DNA of 52,215 nt from an uncultured Bacteroidota bacterium (GCA_902526075.1 CABZJM010000010.1:1-52215); one strand, 5' to 3'. Counted from the stretch's first letter, positions 27,086 through 35,421 are shown. The notes: generated by a model not told the origin, from the sequence alone. Program-made: numbers and translations.

Positions 27086-27953
27086 TTTTACACAAATAAT
27101 TTAGCCTGTATAGATCAAATAAAAATAAATTTGGGTCTTTACTATGTAAATTTCTGTTAAGTAAATTTTTAAACAAATCGGTTATTTTAACAAAGACGTT
27201 CTTCATCAGTAGAATGTCTAAAATTATATATGCCCTCAAAATAGAGATGCTATGTTTTTTAATTATTTTGTTATTGTATGAGCTAATAAGATTCTTGAGT
27301 GCATGATGAGTTTTTTTTATAAAAATTTGATTTTCATCAATATTATCTATTAAAACAGGATTATCAATATGTTTTATATAAATTCCCATTTTCTTAATCA
27401 ATGAACCAAAAATATAGTCATTTCCATAGGAAATAGAATTAATTGAAGATAAAATATCAATTAACACCTCTCTTTTACACATAAAATTACATGATGATAT
27501 ATACTTATAAGGATTTTTATTTCTAATATCACATCTGATTTCCTCTCTTGACTTACCAAATTTATATCTTAAACTAAAATTCTCATTTTTTGGTTTTTTG
27601 TATATACAACCACCAATTATTACCGTTCCCTTATTTAATTGATCGATATAATTTTTTAAGAAATTATCTTCGTTTGGTAAAGTGTCAACATCCAGAAATA
27701 TCAACCATTGGTATTGGGATTTTTCAGCTAGTAATAATCTGTTATTAATTCTTCCGATATTTTTTTTTGATTCAATAAACTTTGAATTAGTTAGAAGATT
27801 GATTTTTTGATTCAAATCATTCTTAGATGAGAATGATCCATCATCAATACAGATAATTTCAAAATCTATTTTTAGAATAAGCGCTTGTTTTTCTAATATA
27901 CTAACAAGTGGATAGGCATTATAATCAAAACATGGAATTAAAATAGATATCAT
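27072..27953 (-). CDS. Glycosyltransferase family 2
   Basis: A 293-residue GT-A enzyme. MISILIPCFDYNAYPLV begins the nucleotide-binding fold, IICIDDGSFSSKND is the first acidic motif, and WLIFLDVDTLPNEDNF holds the metal-binding DxD at about residues 92-94. A CNFMCKREVL segment and SYGNDYIFG supply the acceptor side. It overlaps the upstream ftsE gene by 4 bp, so the two are co-translated. Whether it serves the polysaccharide locus or an FtsE-linked envelope process is open. Confidence 0.85.
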   Translation of the reverse strand: MISILIPCFDYNAYPLVSILEKQALILKIDFEIICIDDGSFSSKNDLNQKINLLTNSKFIESKKNIGRINNRLLLAEKSQYQWLIFLDVDTLPNEDNFLKNYIDQLNKGTVIIGGCIYKKPKNENFSLRYKFGKSREEIRCDIRNKNPYKYISSCNFMCKREVLIDILSSINSISYGNDYIFGSLIKKMGIYIKHIDNPVLIDNIDENQIFIKKTHHALKNLISSYNNKIIKKHSISILRAYIILDILLMKNVFVKITDLFKNLLNRNLHSKDPNLFLFDLYRLNYLCKIKNA

Positions 27954-28654
27954 TCGTAAACAGTTTCAATATTGAGGTCTTTTTGATGGATTTCGTCAAT
28001 TTTTCCTTCCTTACATCTTAAAATTCTTCCCTTGAATTTATGTAGAAGACTGAAATCATGAGTTGCCATAACTATAGTATTACCATTTTGATTAATTTCC
28101 TTTAATACATTCATTATTTCAATACTACTTTTGGGATCTAGATTTCCTGTTGGCTCATCAGCTATAATTATCTCAGGATTATTTAATAAAGATCTTGCAA
28201 TTGCAACCTTTTGTTTTTGACCCCCAGAAAGTTGACTTGGAAACTTGTTTGATAAATCTAAAATATGGACTTTTTGTAAACAAGATTCAATCTTGTATTT
28301 CTTTTCATTTTGCTTTCTCCACCCAGTTGCATTTAAAACAAATTCTAAATTTTTATATACAGTTCGATCTTTCAAAAGCTGGAAGTCTTGAAATATAACT
28401 CCAATTTTTCTTCTAAGAAAAGGAATATTCTTTTCACTAATGGTCTTGAGGTTAGTATTTGAAATGTTAGCTTCTCCATCTAAAATTTTATTATCTGAAT
28501 ACATTGATTTCAAAATACTTGATTTTCCTGAACCAGTCTTTCCTATTAAAAAAACAAACTCCCCTTGGTTAACAATTAATGTCAATCCCAATATTTTTAA
28601 ATCAGAGTCTAATTGAATTTCTACATCTTTATATTCTAAAACTTTTTTATTCAT
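27950..28654 (-). CDS. ftsE: ABC ATPase FtsE-like
   Basis: A 234-residue ABC ATPase of the FtsE/LolD/MacB group. Walker A is LIGKTGSGKSS, the Q-loop is GVIFQDFQLL, the signature LSGGQKQKVAIARSL and Walker B IIIADEPTGNLD, with switch His in MATHDF. In Flavobacteriia a stand-alone gene of this kind is normally FtsE, which works with FtsX to control cell-wall hydrolases at division. No ftsX lies beside it, so the name rests on sequence type only; a LolD-type role is an alternative. It is 8 bp downstream of the NamZ-like gene. Confidence 0.8.
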   Translation of the reverse strand: MNKKVLEYKDVEIQLDSDLKILGLTLIVNQGEFVFLIGKTGSGKSSILKSMYSDNKILDGEANISNTNLKTISEKNIPFLRRKIGVIFQDFQLLKDRTVYKNLEFVLNATGWRKQNEKKYKIESCLQKVHILDLSNKFPSQLSGGQKQKVAIARSLLNNPEIIIADEPTGNLDPKSSIEIMNVLKEINQNGNTIVMATHDFSLLHKFKGRILRCKEGKIDEIHQKDLNIETVYE

Positions 28655-28661
28655 TAAAATT

Positions 28662-29870
28662 TTAATTATAGATTAAGTATTTAATCCTCATTCTCTTATA
28701 TATATTTAATTTTTCTTGCCATGATTCAATAATCTTATGCTCTACTTCTCCTTTAATGATTTGATTTTGTAAATCTTTAGTTCCTGACAGTTTAATAAAA
28801 TAATTATTAAAAAAATCTTCTTTATTCGAAGTGTCATTGTATGCATCTAAAATAAAAGATATATTTAATTTATTGAGTCTTTCAATATTATTTAAAATCT
28901 TTCCAAAGCATAGTTTATCTTCGTGTTTTGGATATTTAGATCCACTATTTTTTACAGGTATAAATTCATATTCATTTTTATTTTTATTTAAGAAGGGACT
29001 GCCATAAATTTGAAACTGTAAGTCTGTTCCTCTTCCAGCACTTACATTTGTTCCTTCAAATAAACAAAGTGATGGATATAAATTTACAGATTTATTGTTT
29101 GGTAAATTTGGGGATGGGATAATTGGTAAATCATATTCTTCATTTCTGTTATAATTTTCGAGTTTTATCAGGATTAATTCTGATTTTACTTTATTATCTA
29201 ACCAACCTTCATTATTTATCATTTTTGCATACTCTCCGATTGTTAATCCATATACAATGGGAACCTCATGCATTCCTACAAAACTTTTATTTTCTAATTC
29301 TAAAACCGGACCATCAACATAATGAGCATTGGGGTTTGGCCTATCAAGAATAATCAGTGGAATGTTATTTCTTGCTGAAGCTTCCATTACATAGTGTAAT
29401 GTAGATATGTGAGTATAGAATCTGACACCTACATCCTGAATATCAAAAATTAAAATATCTATGTTACTAAGATCTCTATCATCAATTTCTCCGTATTTTC
29501 TGTTTTTTCCATGTAATGAAATAATTTTTAGACCGGTTTTATTATCAATTTCATCATCAATATTAGCACCGTTTGGCTCCGTTCCTCTAAAACCATGCTC
29601 AGGGGCAAAAATTTTTCTTACATCAAAATCCAATTTAATTAATGAGTCAACAAGATGGGTATGACCTAAATCTTTTCTAAAAATAACCGAGGTGTGATTA
29701 GCAACAATTCCAATTCTTTTGTTTTGCAGTAGATTTTCATATTTTGATATTTGGTTAGCACCGACAATAACATTAGATTTATCATAGTTAGTTTTATTGT
29801 TTGGATATACGATTAAACTAAAATTAAGTATTAATATTATAAACAGAATTGGATTTTGAATTTTGAACAT
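28662..29870 (-). CDS. DUF1343 / NamZ-like exo-N-acetylmuramidase
   Basis: A 402-residue secreted protein with a signal anchor or peptide at residues 5-22. The body has the DUF1343 hallmarks: GIVANHTSV, FAPEHGFRG, LHGKNRKYGE, LIFDIQDVGVRFYTHI, ILDRPNPN, VPIVYGLTIGEYA, and GTNVSAGRGTD. Members of this family (NamZ) remove terminal MurNAc from peptidoglycan chains during cell-wall recycling. Its start lies inside the start of the divergent permease gene (15-bp overlap). ftsE follows after 7 bp, hinting at a shared cell-wall role. Confidence 0.9.
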   Translation of the reverse strand: MFKIQNPILFIILILNFSLIVYPNNKTNYDKSNVIVGANQISKYENLLQNKRIGIVANHTSVIFRKDLGHTHLVDSLIKLDFDVRKIFAPEHGFRGTEPNGANIDDEIDNKTGLKIISLHGKNRKYGEIDDRDLSNIDILIFDIQDVGVRFYTHISTLHYVMEASARNNIPLIILDRPNPNAHYVDGPVLELENKSFVGMHEVPIVYGLTIGEYAKMINNEGWLDNKVKSELILIKLENYNRNEEYDLPIIPSPNLPNNKSVNLYPSLCLFEGTNVSAGRGTDLQFQIYGSPFLNKNKNEYEFIPVKNSGSKYPKHEDKLCFGKILNNIERLNKLNISFILDAYNDTSNKEDFFNNYFIKLSGTKDLQNQIIKGEVEHKIIESWQEKLNIYKRMRIKYLIYN

Positions 29871-31088
29871 TTTTTATCAAAAAGAATTTTAAGTGCTAGA
29901 CCACATAAAAATAGTATATCAGCTCCAATTATAAAAATAGGAGTAATTGCAATTGCTGTTGGAATGATTGTAATGATAATTTCAGTTGGAGTTGGTTATG
30001 GAATGCAAAAAGAAATTAAGGATAAAATTTCATCTTTTGAAAGTCACATTACGATTCAAAGTTTTAATAATACAATTAACGAGAATTCTATAAACCCTAT
30101 TTCTCCAGAACTAAATTTTATAAATTATTTAAAGTCAATTCCAGAAGTAAAAAATATTGAAAAAATTATTTCAAAATTTGGAGTAGTTAGGACATCTCAA
30201 GATTTTGATGGATTATATTTTAAGGGAATTGATAAGAATTATGATTTTAATAGAATCAAAAAATATATAATTGATGGGAAAACCCCTTTGTTTTCAGAAA
30301 ATTTTTCTAATGATGTTTTAATTTCAAAAACACTAGCAGACAAACTTGATTTGAAACTGGACGAAAGTTTCCAAATGTTATTTTCAAGGTCGGATAATCA
30401 AAATCCTTCAATATTAAAATTAGTAGTTGTGGGTATTTATGAATCAGGTTTTGAGGAGTTAGATTCAAAATTTATTTTTGGGGATATTAAACAGATTAGA
30501 AGAGTTTCAAAATGGAAAAAAAATCAAATTGGCTCCCTTGAAATTCAACTTTATAGCCAAAGAGATTTAGAATCTACTAGTGAATCTATATTTTTAAACT
30601 CACCATCAGATTTTGATGTTGTTACTGTAAAGGAAAAATACTATTCAGTTTATGAATGGATAGAGCTTTTTGATAAAAATATTTATGCAATAATATTTAT
30701 CATGATACTGGTTGCATCAGTAAATATAATTTCTGTTTTGTTAGTTTTGATTATTGAAAGAACAAATATGATTGGAATTTTAAAAGCCTTAGGTGTATCA
30801 AATAAATCTCTTCAGAAGTTTTTTATTTACACCTCTTCCTATCTAATTTTTATAGGAATATTAATTGGGAATCTAATAGGATTATCAATTCTTTATATTC
30901 AGCATAAGTATAAAGTTATTTCATTGGATCCAAAAATTTATTATGTTGAAAGTGTTCCTGTATTTATTGAGTTTTATCAAATAATTGGCCTAAACATAAT
31001 TGTATTATTTTTGTGCATTATTTCGATTTACACCCCAAGCCTATTAGTTTCAAGGGTCAACCTAAAAGATTCAATTAAATTTAATTAA
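29856..31088 (+). CDS. LolC/E-FtsX-type ABC transporter permease
   Basis: A 410-residue permease with one N-terminal helix (about 25-50), a periplasmic domain to about residue 265, and three C-terminal helices, the MacB/FtsX topology. FEHFLSKRIL at the N-terminus and IKIGVIAIAVGMIVMIISVGVG in the first helix (hydrophobic core only) resemble the lipoprotein-release permeases LolC/LolE. ERTNMIGILKALGVS is the coupling-helix motif. Its ATPase is not adjacent on the same strand; the FtsE/LolD-type ATPase at 27950-28654 could serve it. Its 5' end overlaps the NamZ-like gene. Confidence 0.85.
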   Translation: MNFEHFLSKRILSARPHKNSISAPIIKIGVIAIAVGMIVMIISVGVGYGMQKEIKDKISSFESHITIQSFNNTINENSINPISPELNFINYLKSIPEVKNIEKIISKFGVVRTSQDFDGLYFKGIDKNYDFNRIKKYIIDGKTPLFSENFSNDVLISKTLADKLDLKLDESFQMLFSRSDNQNPSILKLVVVGIYESGFEELDSKFIFGDIKQIRRVSKWKKNQIGSLEIQLYSQRDLESTSESIFLNSPSDFDVVTVKEKYYSVYEWIELFDKNIYAIIFIMILVASVNIISVLLVLIIERTNMIGILKALGVSNKSLQKFFIYTSSYLIFIGILIGNLIGLSILYIQHKYKVISLDPKIYYVESVPVFIEFYQIIGLNIIVLFLCIISIYTPSLLVSRVNLKDSIKFN

Positions 31089-31115
31089 ATAGCCTAATTA
31101 TATGGTACATTAAAT

Positions 31116-31123
31116 TATATTTG
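31116..31123 (+). promoter_or_regulatory. -7 promoter element for cysteine synthase
   Basis: TATATTTG exactly matches TAnnTTTG, followed by CAAC. It lies only 9 bp before the ATG at 31133, so the transcript should have almost no leader. Confidence 0.65.
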
Positions 31124-31132
31124 CAACTCGCA

Positions 31133-32110
31133 ATGGGTTACTTCAATAATTTAACTGAATCAATAGGGAATACTCCAATGGTAGTATTAAATAATATCAC
31201 GAGGGATCTACCCTGTAAAGTGTGGGCTAAATATGAAACTTTCAACCCTGGAAATTCTGTGAAAGATAGGATTGGATTAAATATGGTATTACATGCAGAA
31301 GAAAAAGGATTTCTAAAGCCAGGTGGAACAATAATCGAAGGTACATCCGGAAACACCGGGATGGGATTGGTAATAGCAGCTATAGCAAGAGGATACAAAT
31401 GTATTTTTGTAACCAGTGACAAACAATCACAAGAAAAGGTCAATATATTAAAAGCTTTTGGAGCTGAAGTTGTAGTTTGTCCTACTAACGTTGAACCCGA
31501 TGATCCAAGATCATATTACTCTGTTTCAAAAAAAATATCAGAGGAAACAAAAAACTCATGGTATGTAAATCAGTATGATAACCCAAGTAATACCATGACT
31601 CATTATGAATTTACAGGGCCAGAAATTTGGGATCAAACAAATGGTAATGTTACACATTTTGTAGTTGGGGTTGGTACTGGCGGAACTATTTCTGGTGTTG
31701 GTAAATTTTTAAAAGAACAAAACCCAAATATAAAAATATGGGGAGTAGATGCATATGGTTCGGTTTTAAAAAAATACCATGAAACAGGAAAATTCGATAA
31801 GAGTGAAATATACCCTTATGTTACCGAAGGTATTGGAGAAGATATGATTCCAAAAAATATCAATTTTGATATTATTGATGGCTTCACAAAAGTAACGGAC
31901 AAAGATGCTGCTATTTTTTGCAGAGAACTATTAAAAAAAGAAGGTATGTTTTTAGGGAATTCAGCTGGTGCTGCGATTAAAGGAGTATTGCAATTAAAAG
32001 AAAACTTTAAAGCCGAAGATTTAGTGGTCGTTCTATTCCATGATCATGGAAGTCGGTATTTAAAAAAAATATATAATGACGATTGGATGAGTAAAATGGG
32101 TTACATGTAA
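31133..32110 (+). CDS. PLP-dependent cysteine synthase/cystathionine beta-synthase family
   Basis: A fold-type II PLP enzyme of about 325 residues. The ATG at 31133 (MGYFNNLTESIGNTP) replaces an upstream TTG inside the promoter. The PLP lysine is in PGNSVKDRIG, the substrate loop in EGTSGNTGMGL, the phosphate loop in GVGTGGTISGVG, and the late GNSAGAA binds the pyridine nitrogen side. This class makes cysteine from O-acetylserine (CysK/CysM) or cystathionine from serine and homocysteine. The closing HDHGSRYLKKIYNDDWM is shared with CBS-like and CysM-like members, so the exact substrate is open. Confidence 0.88.
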   Translation: MGYFNNLTESIGNTPMVVLNNITRDLPCKVWAKYETFNPGNSVKDRIGLNMVLHAEEKGFLKPGGTIIEGTSGNTGMGLVIAAIARGYKCIFVTSDKQSQEKVNILKAFGAEVVVCPTNVEPDDPRSYYSVSKKISEETKNSWYVNQYDNPSNTMTHYEFTGPEIWDQTNGNVTHFVVGVGTGGTISGVGKFLKEQNPNIKIWGVDAYGSVLKKYHETGKFDKSEIYPYVTEGIGEDMIPKNINFDIIDGFTKVTDKDAAIFCRELLKKEGMFLGNSAGAAIKGVLQLKENFKAEDLVVVLFHDHGSRYLKKIYNDDWMSKMGYM

Positions 32111-32169
32111 ATTAATTTTCAAAAATCTATTTTTTTTCTCATCTTGTAAACTTCATTCAAAAACACATC

Positions 32170-33699
32170 ATGAAAAAATATTTATTTCTTTTTTTATTAT
32201 TACTTAGCTCTGTAAATCTAAGTGCTCAAGAAAAGGGTTTAGATCAGCGAATTGACGAAGCATTTCAGCCTATTTCAGATTTTTTTAGTTCAGTAATATT
32301 TTTTGAAATATCAGGTTATCCCTTCGTAATATTATTACTAGTAGCAAGTGCTTTATTTTTTACACTATATTTTGGTTTTCCCAACTTAAGATATTTTTTG
32401 ACAGCAATCAATGTTGTTAGAGGAAGGTACGATAGTGTAGAAAAATCTGATTCGAAATCAGAAGATGGTGAGGTTTCTCATTTTCAAGCACTAGCAACAG
32501 CGGTTTCAGGAACTGTAGGAAATGGTAATATCGCTGGAGTCGCCTTAGCGATTGCGTTAGGTGGACCTGGTGCAACTTTTTGGATGATTATTTGTGGATT
32601 ATTAGGAATGTCCACAAAATTTGTTGAGTGTACACTCGGGGTATATTACAGAGATGTTGACGATGATGGGGTAGTTTATGGTGGACCTATGTATTACATA
32701 AGTAAGGGATTGAAATCAAAAGGCTTTAAAACTTTAGGTACGATCGCGGCATCACTCTTTGCTGTTTTCTGTATTGGAGGTTCTTTTGGTGGTGGCAATG
32801 CTGCTCAATCAAACCAGGCTACAATAGTAATAAAAAACTTATTTGGTTATGAATCGACTTTTGCTGGAGCAATGATAGGAATTGTTTTAGCTGTTCTGGT
32901 AGGTATAATTATTATTGGTGGTATCAAAAGAATTGCCTCTGTTACTGAAAAAGTAGTTCCATTTATGGCATTGCTTTATATTTTAGCATGTATTTATATT
33001 TTAGGTATTAACTTCTCATTTATTGATGATGCTTTTATATTAATTTTCAGTGAAGCTTTTAATCCAACCGCTGTCGGTGTAGGAGGAATAATTGGAGTTT
33101 TGATGGTTGGCTTTCAAAGAGCTGCCTTTTCAAACGAAGCCGGAGCTGGTTCAGCTTCAATAGCTCATTCGGCAGTCAAAACAAAATACGCAGCATCTGA
33201 GGGGTTAGTCGCTTTGCTTGAGCCATTTATTGATACAGTAGTTATTTGTACAATGACAGCTTTAGTTATAATCACATTTAATTCAAACGGTGCATTTGTT
33301 TATGGTGGAGATGGAACGGGTGCGGTCTTAATTGATGGGGTTGTTTATGAGGGGGCTGCTATAACTCAAATGGCCTTCGCTGAATATATTCCAGGTTCAG
33401 ATATATTTCTTACTGCTGCAGTTGTATTATTTGCAGTTTCTACTATGATTTCTTGGTCATATTACGGATTACAGTCATGGAAGTTTTTATTTGGAAGAGG
33501 TTATGTTGCTGATTTAACTTACAAGTTTTTATTTTTAATGTTTGTTATTATAGGAGCTGCCGCTAGCATGAATTCGATATGGGCCTTTTCAGACGCTATG
33601 ATTTTTGCTATGGTATTTCCAAATATGGTAGGTCTATACTTTTTATTCCCAATTGTTAAAGAACAACTAAAAAAATATTTAGAAGCAATTAAAAGTTAA
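32170..33699 (+). CDS. Alanine/glycine:cation symporter (AGCS family)
   Basis: A 509-residue sodium- or proton-coupled amino acid transporter in the inner membrane. It begins with a cleavable-looking signal sequence (MKKYLFLFLLLLSS, then NLSAQ), frequent in flavobacterial members. The AGCS signatures are present: ATAVSGTVGNGNIAGVALA, the GGPMYYISKGL loop, and AAFSNEAGAGSASIAHS. About ten to eleven hydrophobic helices are seen. The gene stands alone, 59 bp after cysteine synthase, and could be in the same transcript. Confidence 0.93.
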   Translation: MKKYLFLFLLLLSSVNLSAQEKGLDQRIDEAFQPISDFFSSVIFFEISGYPFVILLLVASALFFTLYFGFPNLRYFLTAINVVRGRYDSVEKSDSKSEDGEVSHFQALATAVSGTVGNGNIAGVALAIALGGPGATFWMIICGLLGMSTKFVECTLGVYYRDVDDDGVVYGGPMYYISKGLKSKGFKTLGTIAASLFAVFCIGGSFGGGNAAQSNQATIVIKNLFGYESTFAGAMIGIVLAVLVGIIIIGGIKRIASVTEKVVPFMALLYILACIYILGINFSFIDDAFILIFSEAFNPTAVGVGGIIGVLMVGFQRAAFSNEAGAGSASIAHSAVKTKYAASEGLVALLEPFIDTVVICTMTALVIITFNSNGAFVYGGDGTGAVLIDGVVYEGAAITQMAFAEYIPGSDIFLTAAVVLFAVSTMISWSYYGLQSWKFLFGRGYVADLTYKFLFLMFVIIGAAASMNSIWAFSDAMIFAMVFPNMVGLYFLFPIVKEQLKKYLEAIKS

Positions 33700-33738
33700 T
33701 TTTTCCGTATAAAATCTTTTGTTAGATTATTTTTAGTT

Positions 33739-33746
33739 TATATTTG
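33739..33746 (+). promoter_or_regulatory. -7 promoter element for rpsU
   Basis: TATATTTG (TAnnTTTG) followed by CAAC, 31 bp before the rpsU ATG. TTTTGTTAG at 33717-33725 contains a possible -33 TTTG, though the spacing is slightly short. Confidence 0.65.
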
Positions 33747-33761
33747 CAACAAATTTTAAAG

Positions 33762-33770
33762 AAAGGAGGT
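33762..33770 (+). promoter_or_regulatory. Unusually strong Shine-Dalgarno sequence before rpsU
   Basis: AAAGGAGGT pairs over nine bases with the anti-SD end of 16S rRNA, 7 bp before the ATG. I see no comparable site before other genes here, as expected for Bacteroidota, where bS21 and partners hide the anti-SD. An rpsU gene with a perfect SD fits autoregulation by bS21. Confidence 0.85.
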
Positions 33771-33777
33771 TTGTAAT

Positions 33778-33972
33778 ATGCTAATAATACCTATCAAAGA
33801 CGGAGAAAATATCGACAGAGCATTGAAGCGTTTCAAAAGAAAGTTTGACAAAACCGGAACGAAAAGATCATTACAAACCAGAAAAGAATTTGTAAAACCT
33901 TCAATAAAAAGAAGAGCTGTGATTCAAAAAGCTCAGCATGTACAAAGACTCAGAGACCAAGAAGATATTTAA
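33778..33972 (+). CDS. rpsU: 30S ribosomal protein bS21
   Basis: A 64-residue, strongly basic ribosomal protein. The opening LIIPIKDGENIDRALKRFKRKF is the family's signature (quoted in outline: IxIKDGEnxdrALkRFKRKF), followed by RSLQTRKEFVKPS and a helical basic tail. In Bacteroidota ribosomes bS21 helps to sequester the anti-Shine-Dalgarno sequence; its own mRNA has a strong SD, so shortage of bS21 should raise its own translation. xerC follows 61 bp later, the usual order in Flavobacteriia. Confidence 0.96.
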   Translation: MLIIPIKDGENIDRALKRFKRKFDKTGTKRSLQTRKEFVKPSIKRRAVIQKAQHVQRLRDQEDI

Positions 33973-34033
33973 AATATCTCCAATCCTACTGAAATAAATA
34001 CTAATAATTTTTAAATTTATACTTATTTGAGTT

Positions 34034-34924
34034 ATGGAATTCAATTCATTTCTTGATTATTTACTGTTTGAGAAAAAATACTCTCAAAAAACTATTGTTG
34101 CTTACAAAAACGACTTAAATACTTTTTATGATTTTAACTTAGATAAGTTTGAACAAAAAGGGATAAAAAAAGTTAATTATTCTCAAATTAGATCATGGAT
34201 TGTTTCTCTTGTAGCCGATAAAATTTCTAATTCTTCAATAAATCGTAAAATATCATCTCTGAACAGTTATTATAAGTTTTTACTCAAGACGGGAGATATT
34301 AAAACAAACCCTTTAAATGAACATAAATCTTTAAAAACAAAATCTACAATTCAATTACCATTTTCTGAAAGTGAGATTTTAGATGCCTTAAATTATAAAA
34401 ATTTTAAAATCTCCTTTGAAGGATATAGAGATTATCTTGTATTAGAACTTTTGTACACAACAGGGATTAGAAGACAAGAGTTAATCGATTTAAAAATTCA
34501 AAACATAGATTACCCCAATAGAAGAATAAAAGTTTTAGGCAAGAGAAACAAGGAAAGATATGTGCCACTTATTGACTCATGTATAAACTCAATTAAAAAA
34601 TATATGGAATTCAGGAATAAGCTAAAAAATATAAAAAGTAATGACGCACTTTTTTTAACTTCAAAAGGAAAAAAAATTTATGATAATCTGGTTTACAGAA
34701 TCACCAAAAAATATTTTTCAGGTTTTACAACTAAGCTTAAAAAAAGCCCACATATCCTTCGTCATTCTTTTGCCACCCATCTTTTAAATAATGGAGCCGA
34801 TTTAAATTCAGTTAAAGATTTATTGGGGCATACAAGCCTTGCCGCTACACAGGTTTACACAAATAGATCAATCGAAGAAATAAAAAAAGTTTTTAAGAAA
34901 TCTCACCCCCGAAACAAAGGTTGA
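34034..34924 (+). CDS. xerC: Xer-type tyrosine recombinase (chromosomal)
   Basis: A 296-residue tyrosine recombinase of the XerC/D type, which resolves chromosome dimers. The N-terminal SAM-like core-binding domain covers 1-95. Catalytic residues are R146 (TTGIRRQEL), K170, H240 and R243 (HILRHSFATHL), H266 (LLGHTS) and nucleophile Y275. It is a housekeeping gene: it lies in the conserved rpsU-xerC-tRNA-tuf neighbourhood and outside the att repeats, so it is not the integrase of the element at 35.3-39.9 kb. In other Flavobacteriia hpf commonly follows; it is absent here. Confidence 0.92.
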   Translation: MEFNSFLDYLLFEKKYSQKTIVAYKNDLNTFYDFNLDKFEQKGIKKVNYSQIRSWIVSLVADKISNSSINRKISSLNSYYKFLLKTGDIKTNPLNEHKSLKTKSTIQLPFSESEILDALNYKNFKISFEGYRDYLVLELLYTTGIRRQELIDLKIQNIDYPNRRIKVLGKRNKERYVPLIDSCINSIKKYMEFRNKLKNIKSNDALFLTSKGKKIYDNLVYRITKKYFSGFTTKLKKSPHILRHSFATHLLNNGADLNSVKDLLGHTSLAATQVYTNRSIEEIKKVFKKSHPRNKG

Positions 34925-34986
34925 TTTTTGTTTGATTTTCTGATTAAAAAAAAATATAATTTGTTTTGATTGAAAAAATAAATATT

Positions 34987-34994
34987 TACATTTG
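34987..34994 (+). promoter_or_regulatory. -7 promoter element for the tRNA cluster
   Basis: TACATTTG (TAnnTTTG) with a CAAT extension. A TTTTG at 34964-34968 lies 18 bp upstream as a -33 element. It is 41 bp before the first tRNA. Confidence 0.7.
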
Positions 34995-34998
34995 CAAT

Positions 34999-35021
34999 CC
35001 GCTCAAAGCGGGCTTTTTTTT
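34999..35021 (+). terminator. Small hairpin plus T-run in the tRNA leader (attenuator-like)
   Basis: CCGCT, loop CAA, AGCGG, then GC and eight Ts. It lies immediately after the -7 element, so it would form at the very 5' end of the transcript. It looks like a terminator but is too close to the start for normal termination; early pausing or attenuation of the stable-RNA transcript is possible. Confidence 0.45.
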
Positions 35022-35034
35022 GAAAAAACTACAA

Positions 35035-35108
35035 GCCGATGTAGCTCAGCTGGCTAGAGCAGCTGATTTGTAATCAGCAGGTCGTGGGTTCGAGTCCCTC
35101 CATCGGCT
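35035..35108 (+). tRNA. tRNA-Thr (TGT)
   Basis: A full cloverleaf of 74 nt: acceptor GCCGATG pairs with CATCGGC, the anticodon stem GCTGA/TCAGC holds loop TTTGTAA with anticodon TGT, and the T loop is TTCGAGT. The discriminator is T and CCA is not encoded. It is the first gene of the cluster. Confidence 0.95.
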
Positions 35109-35131
35109 CAGTTCTTTAAAATACTTAATTC

Positions 35132-35214
35132 GGGGAGATACTCAAGCGGCCAACGAGGACAGACTGTAAATCTGTTGGTTTTTACCTTCGCAGGTTCGAA
35201 TCCTGCTCTCCCCA
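35132..35214 (+). tRNA. tRNA-Tyr (GTA)
   Basis: 83 nt with a long variable arm, as expected for bacterial tRNA-Tyr. Acceptor GGGGAGA pairs with TCTCCCC, discriminator A. The anticodon loop CTGTAAA carries GTA within the CAGA/TCTG stem. The T loop is TTCGAAT. Confidence 0.95.
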
Positions 35215-35221
35215 CAATAAT

Positions 35222-35294
35222 GCGGGAGTAGCTCAGTTGGTAGAGCGTCAGCCTTCCAAGCTGAATGTCGCCGGTTCGAACCCGGTCTCCCGCT
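35222..35294 (+). tRNA. tRNA-Gly (TCC)
   Basis: 73 nt. Acceptor GCGGGAG pairs with CTCCCGC. The anticodon stem CAGC/GCTG surrounds loop CTTCCAA with anticodon TCC. The T loop is TTCGAAC; discriminator T. Confidence 0.95.
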
Positions 35295-35308
35295 CTAAAA
35301 AATCACTA

Positions 35309-35380
35309 GCCGGTGTAGCTCAGTGGTAGAGCGCTTCCTTGGTAAGGAAGAGGTCAGGGATTCAATTTCCCTCACTGGCT
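35309..35380 (+). tRNA. tRNA-Thr (GGT), integration target of the element
   Basis: 72 nt. Acceptor GCCGGTG pairs with CACTGGC (one G-T pair), anticodon stem CTTCC/GGAAG with loop TTGGTAA, anticodon GGT. The T arm is AGGGA/TCCCT. The 18-bp segment 35338-35355 recurs exactly at 39857-39874, where a different T arm follows. The 3' half of this tRNA therefore appears to have been supplied by the inserted element, keeping the gene functional. Confidence 0.95.
35338..35355 (+). repeat. attL core (within tRNA-Thr GGT)
   Basis: CTTGGTAAGGAAGAGGTC covers the anticodon loop, the 3' side of the anticodon stem and the variable region of the tRNA. The same 18 bp occur at 39857-39874. Tyrosine recombinases commonly cross over in the anticodon arm. 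Confidence 0.85.
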
Positions 35381-35421
35381 CATCTGTAAATTAGCCTTTT
35401 ACTACTTCCTTATTTATTCAC

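Noticed and set aside
34034-34924. xerC as the integrase of the nearby element
   Set aside because: It lies outside the att repeats, is of Xer size, and sits in its usual place after rpsU. The 597-aa recombinase inside the element is the better candidate.
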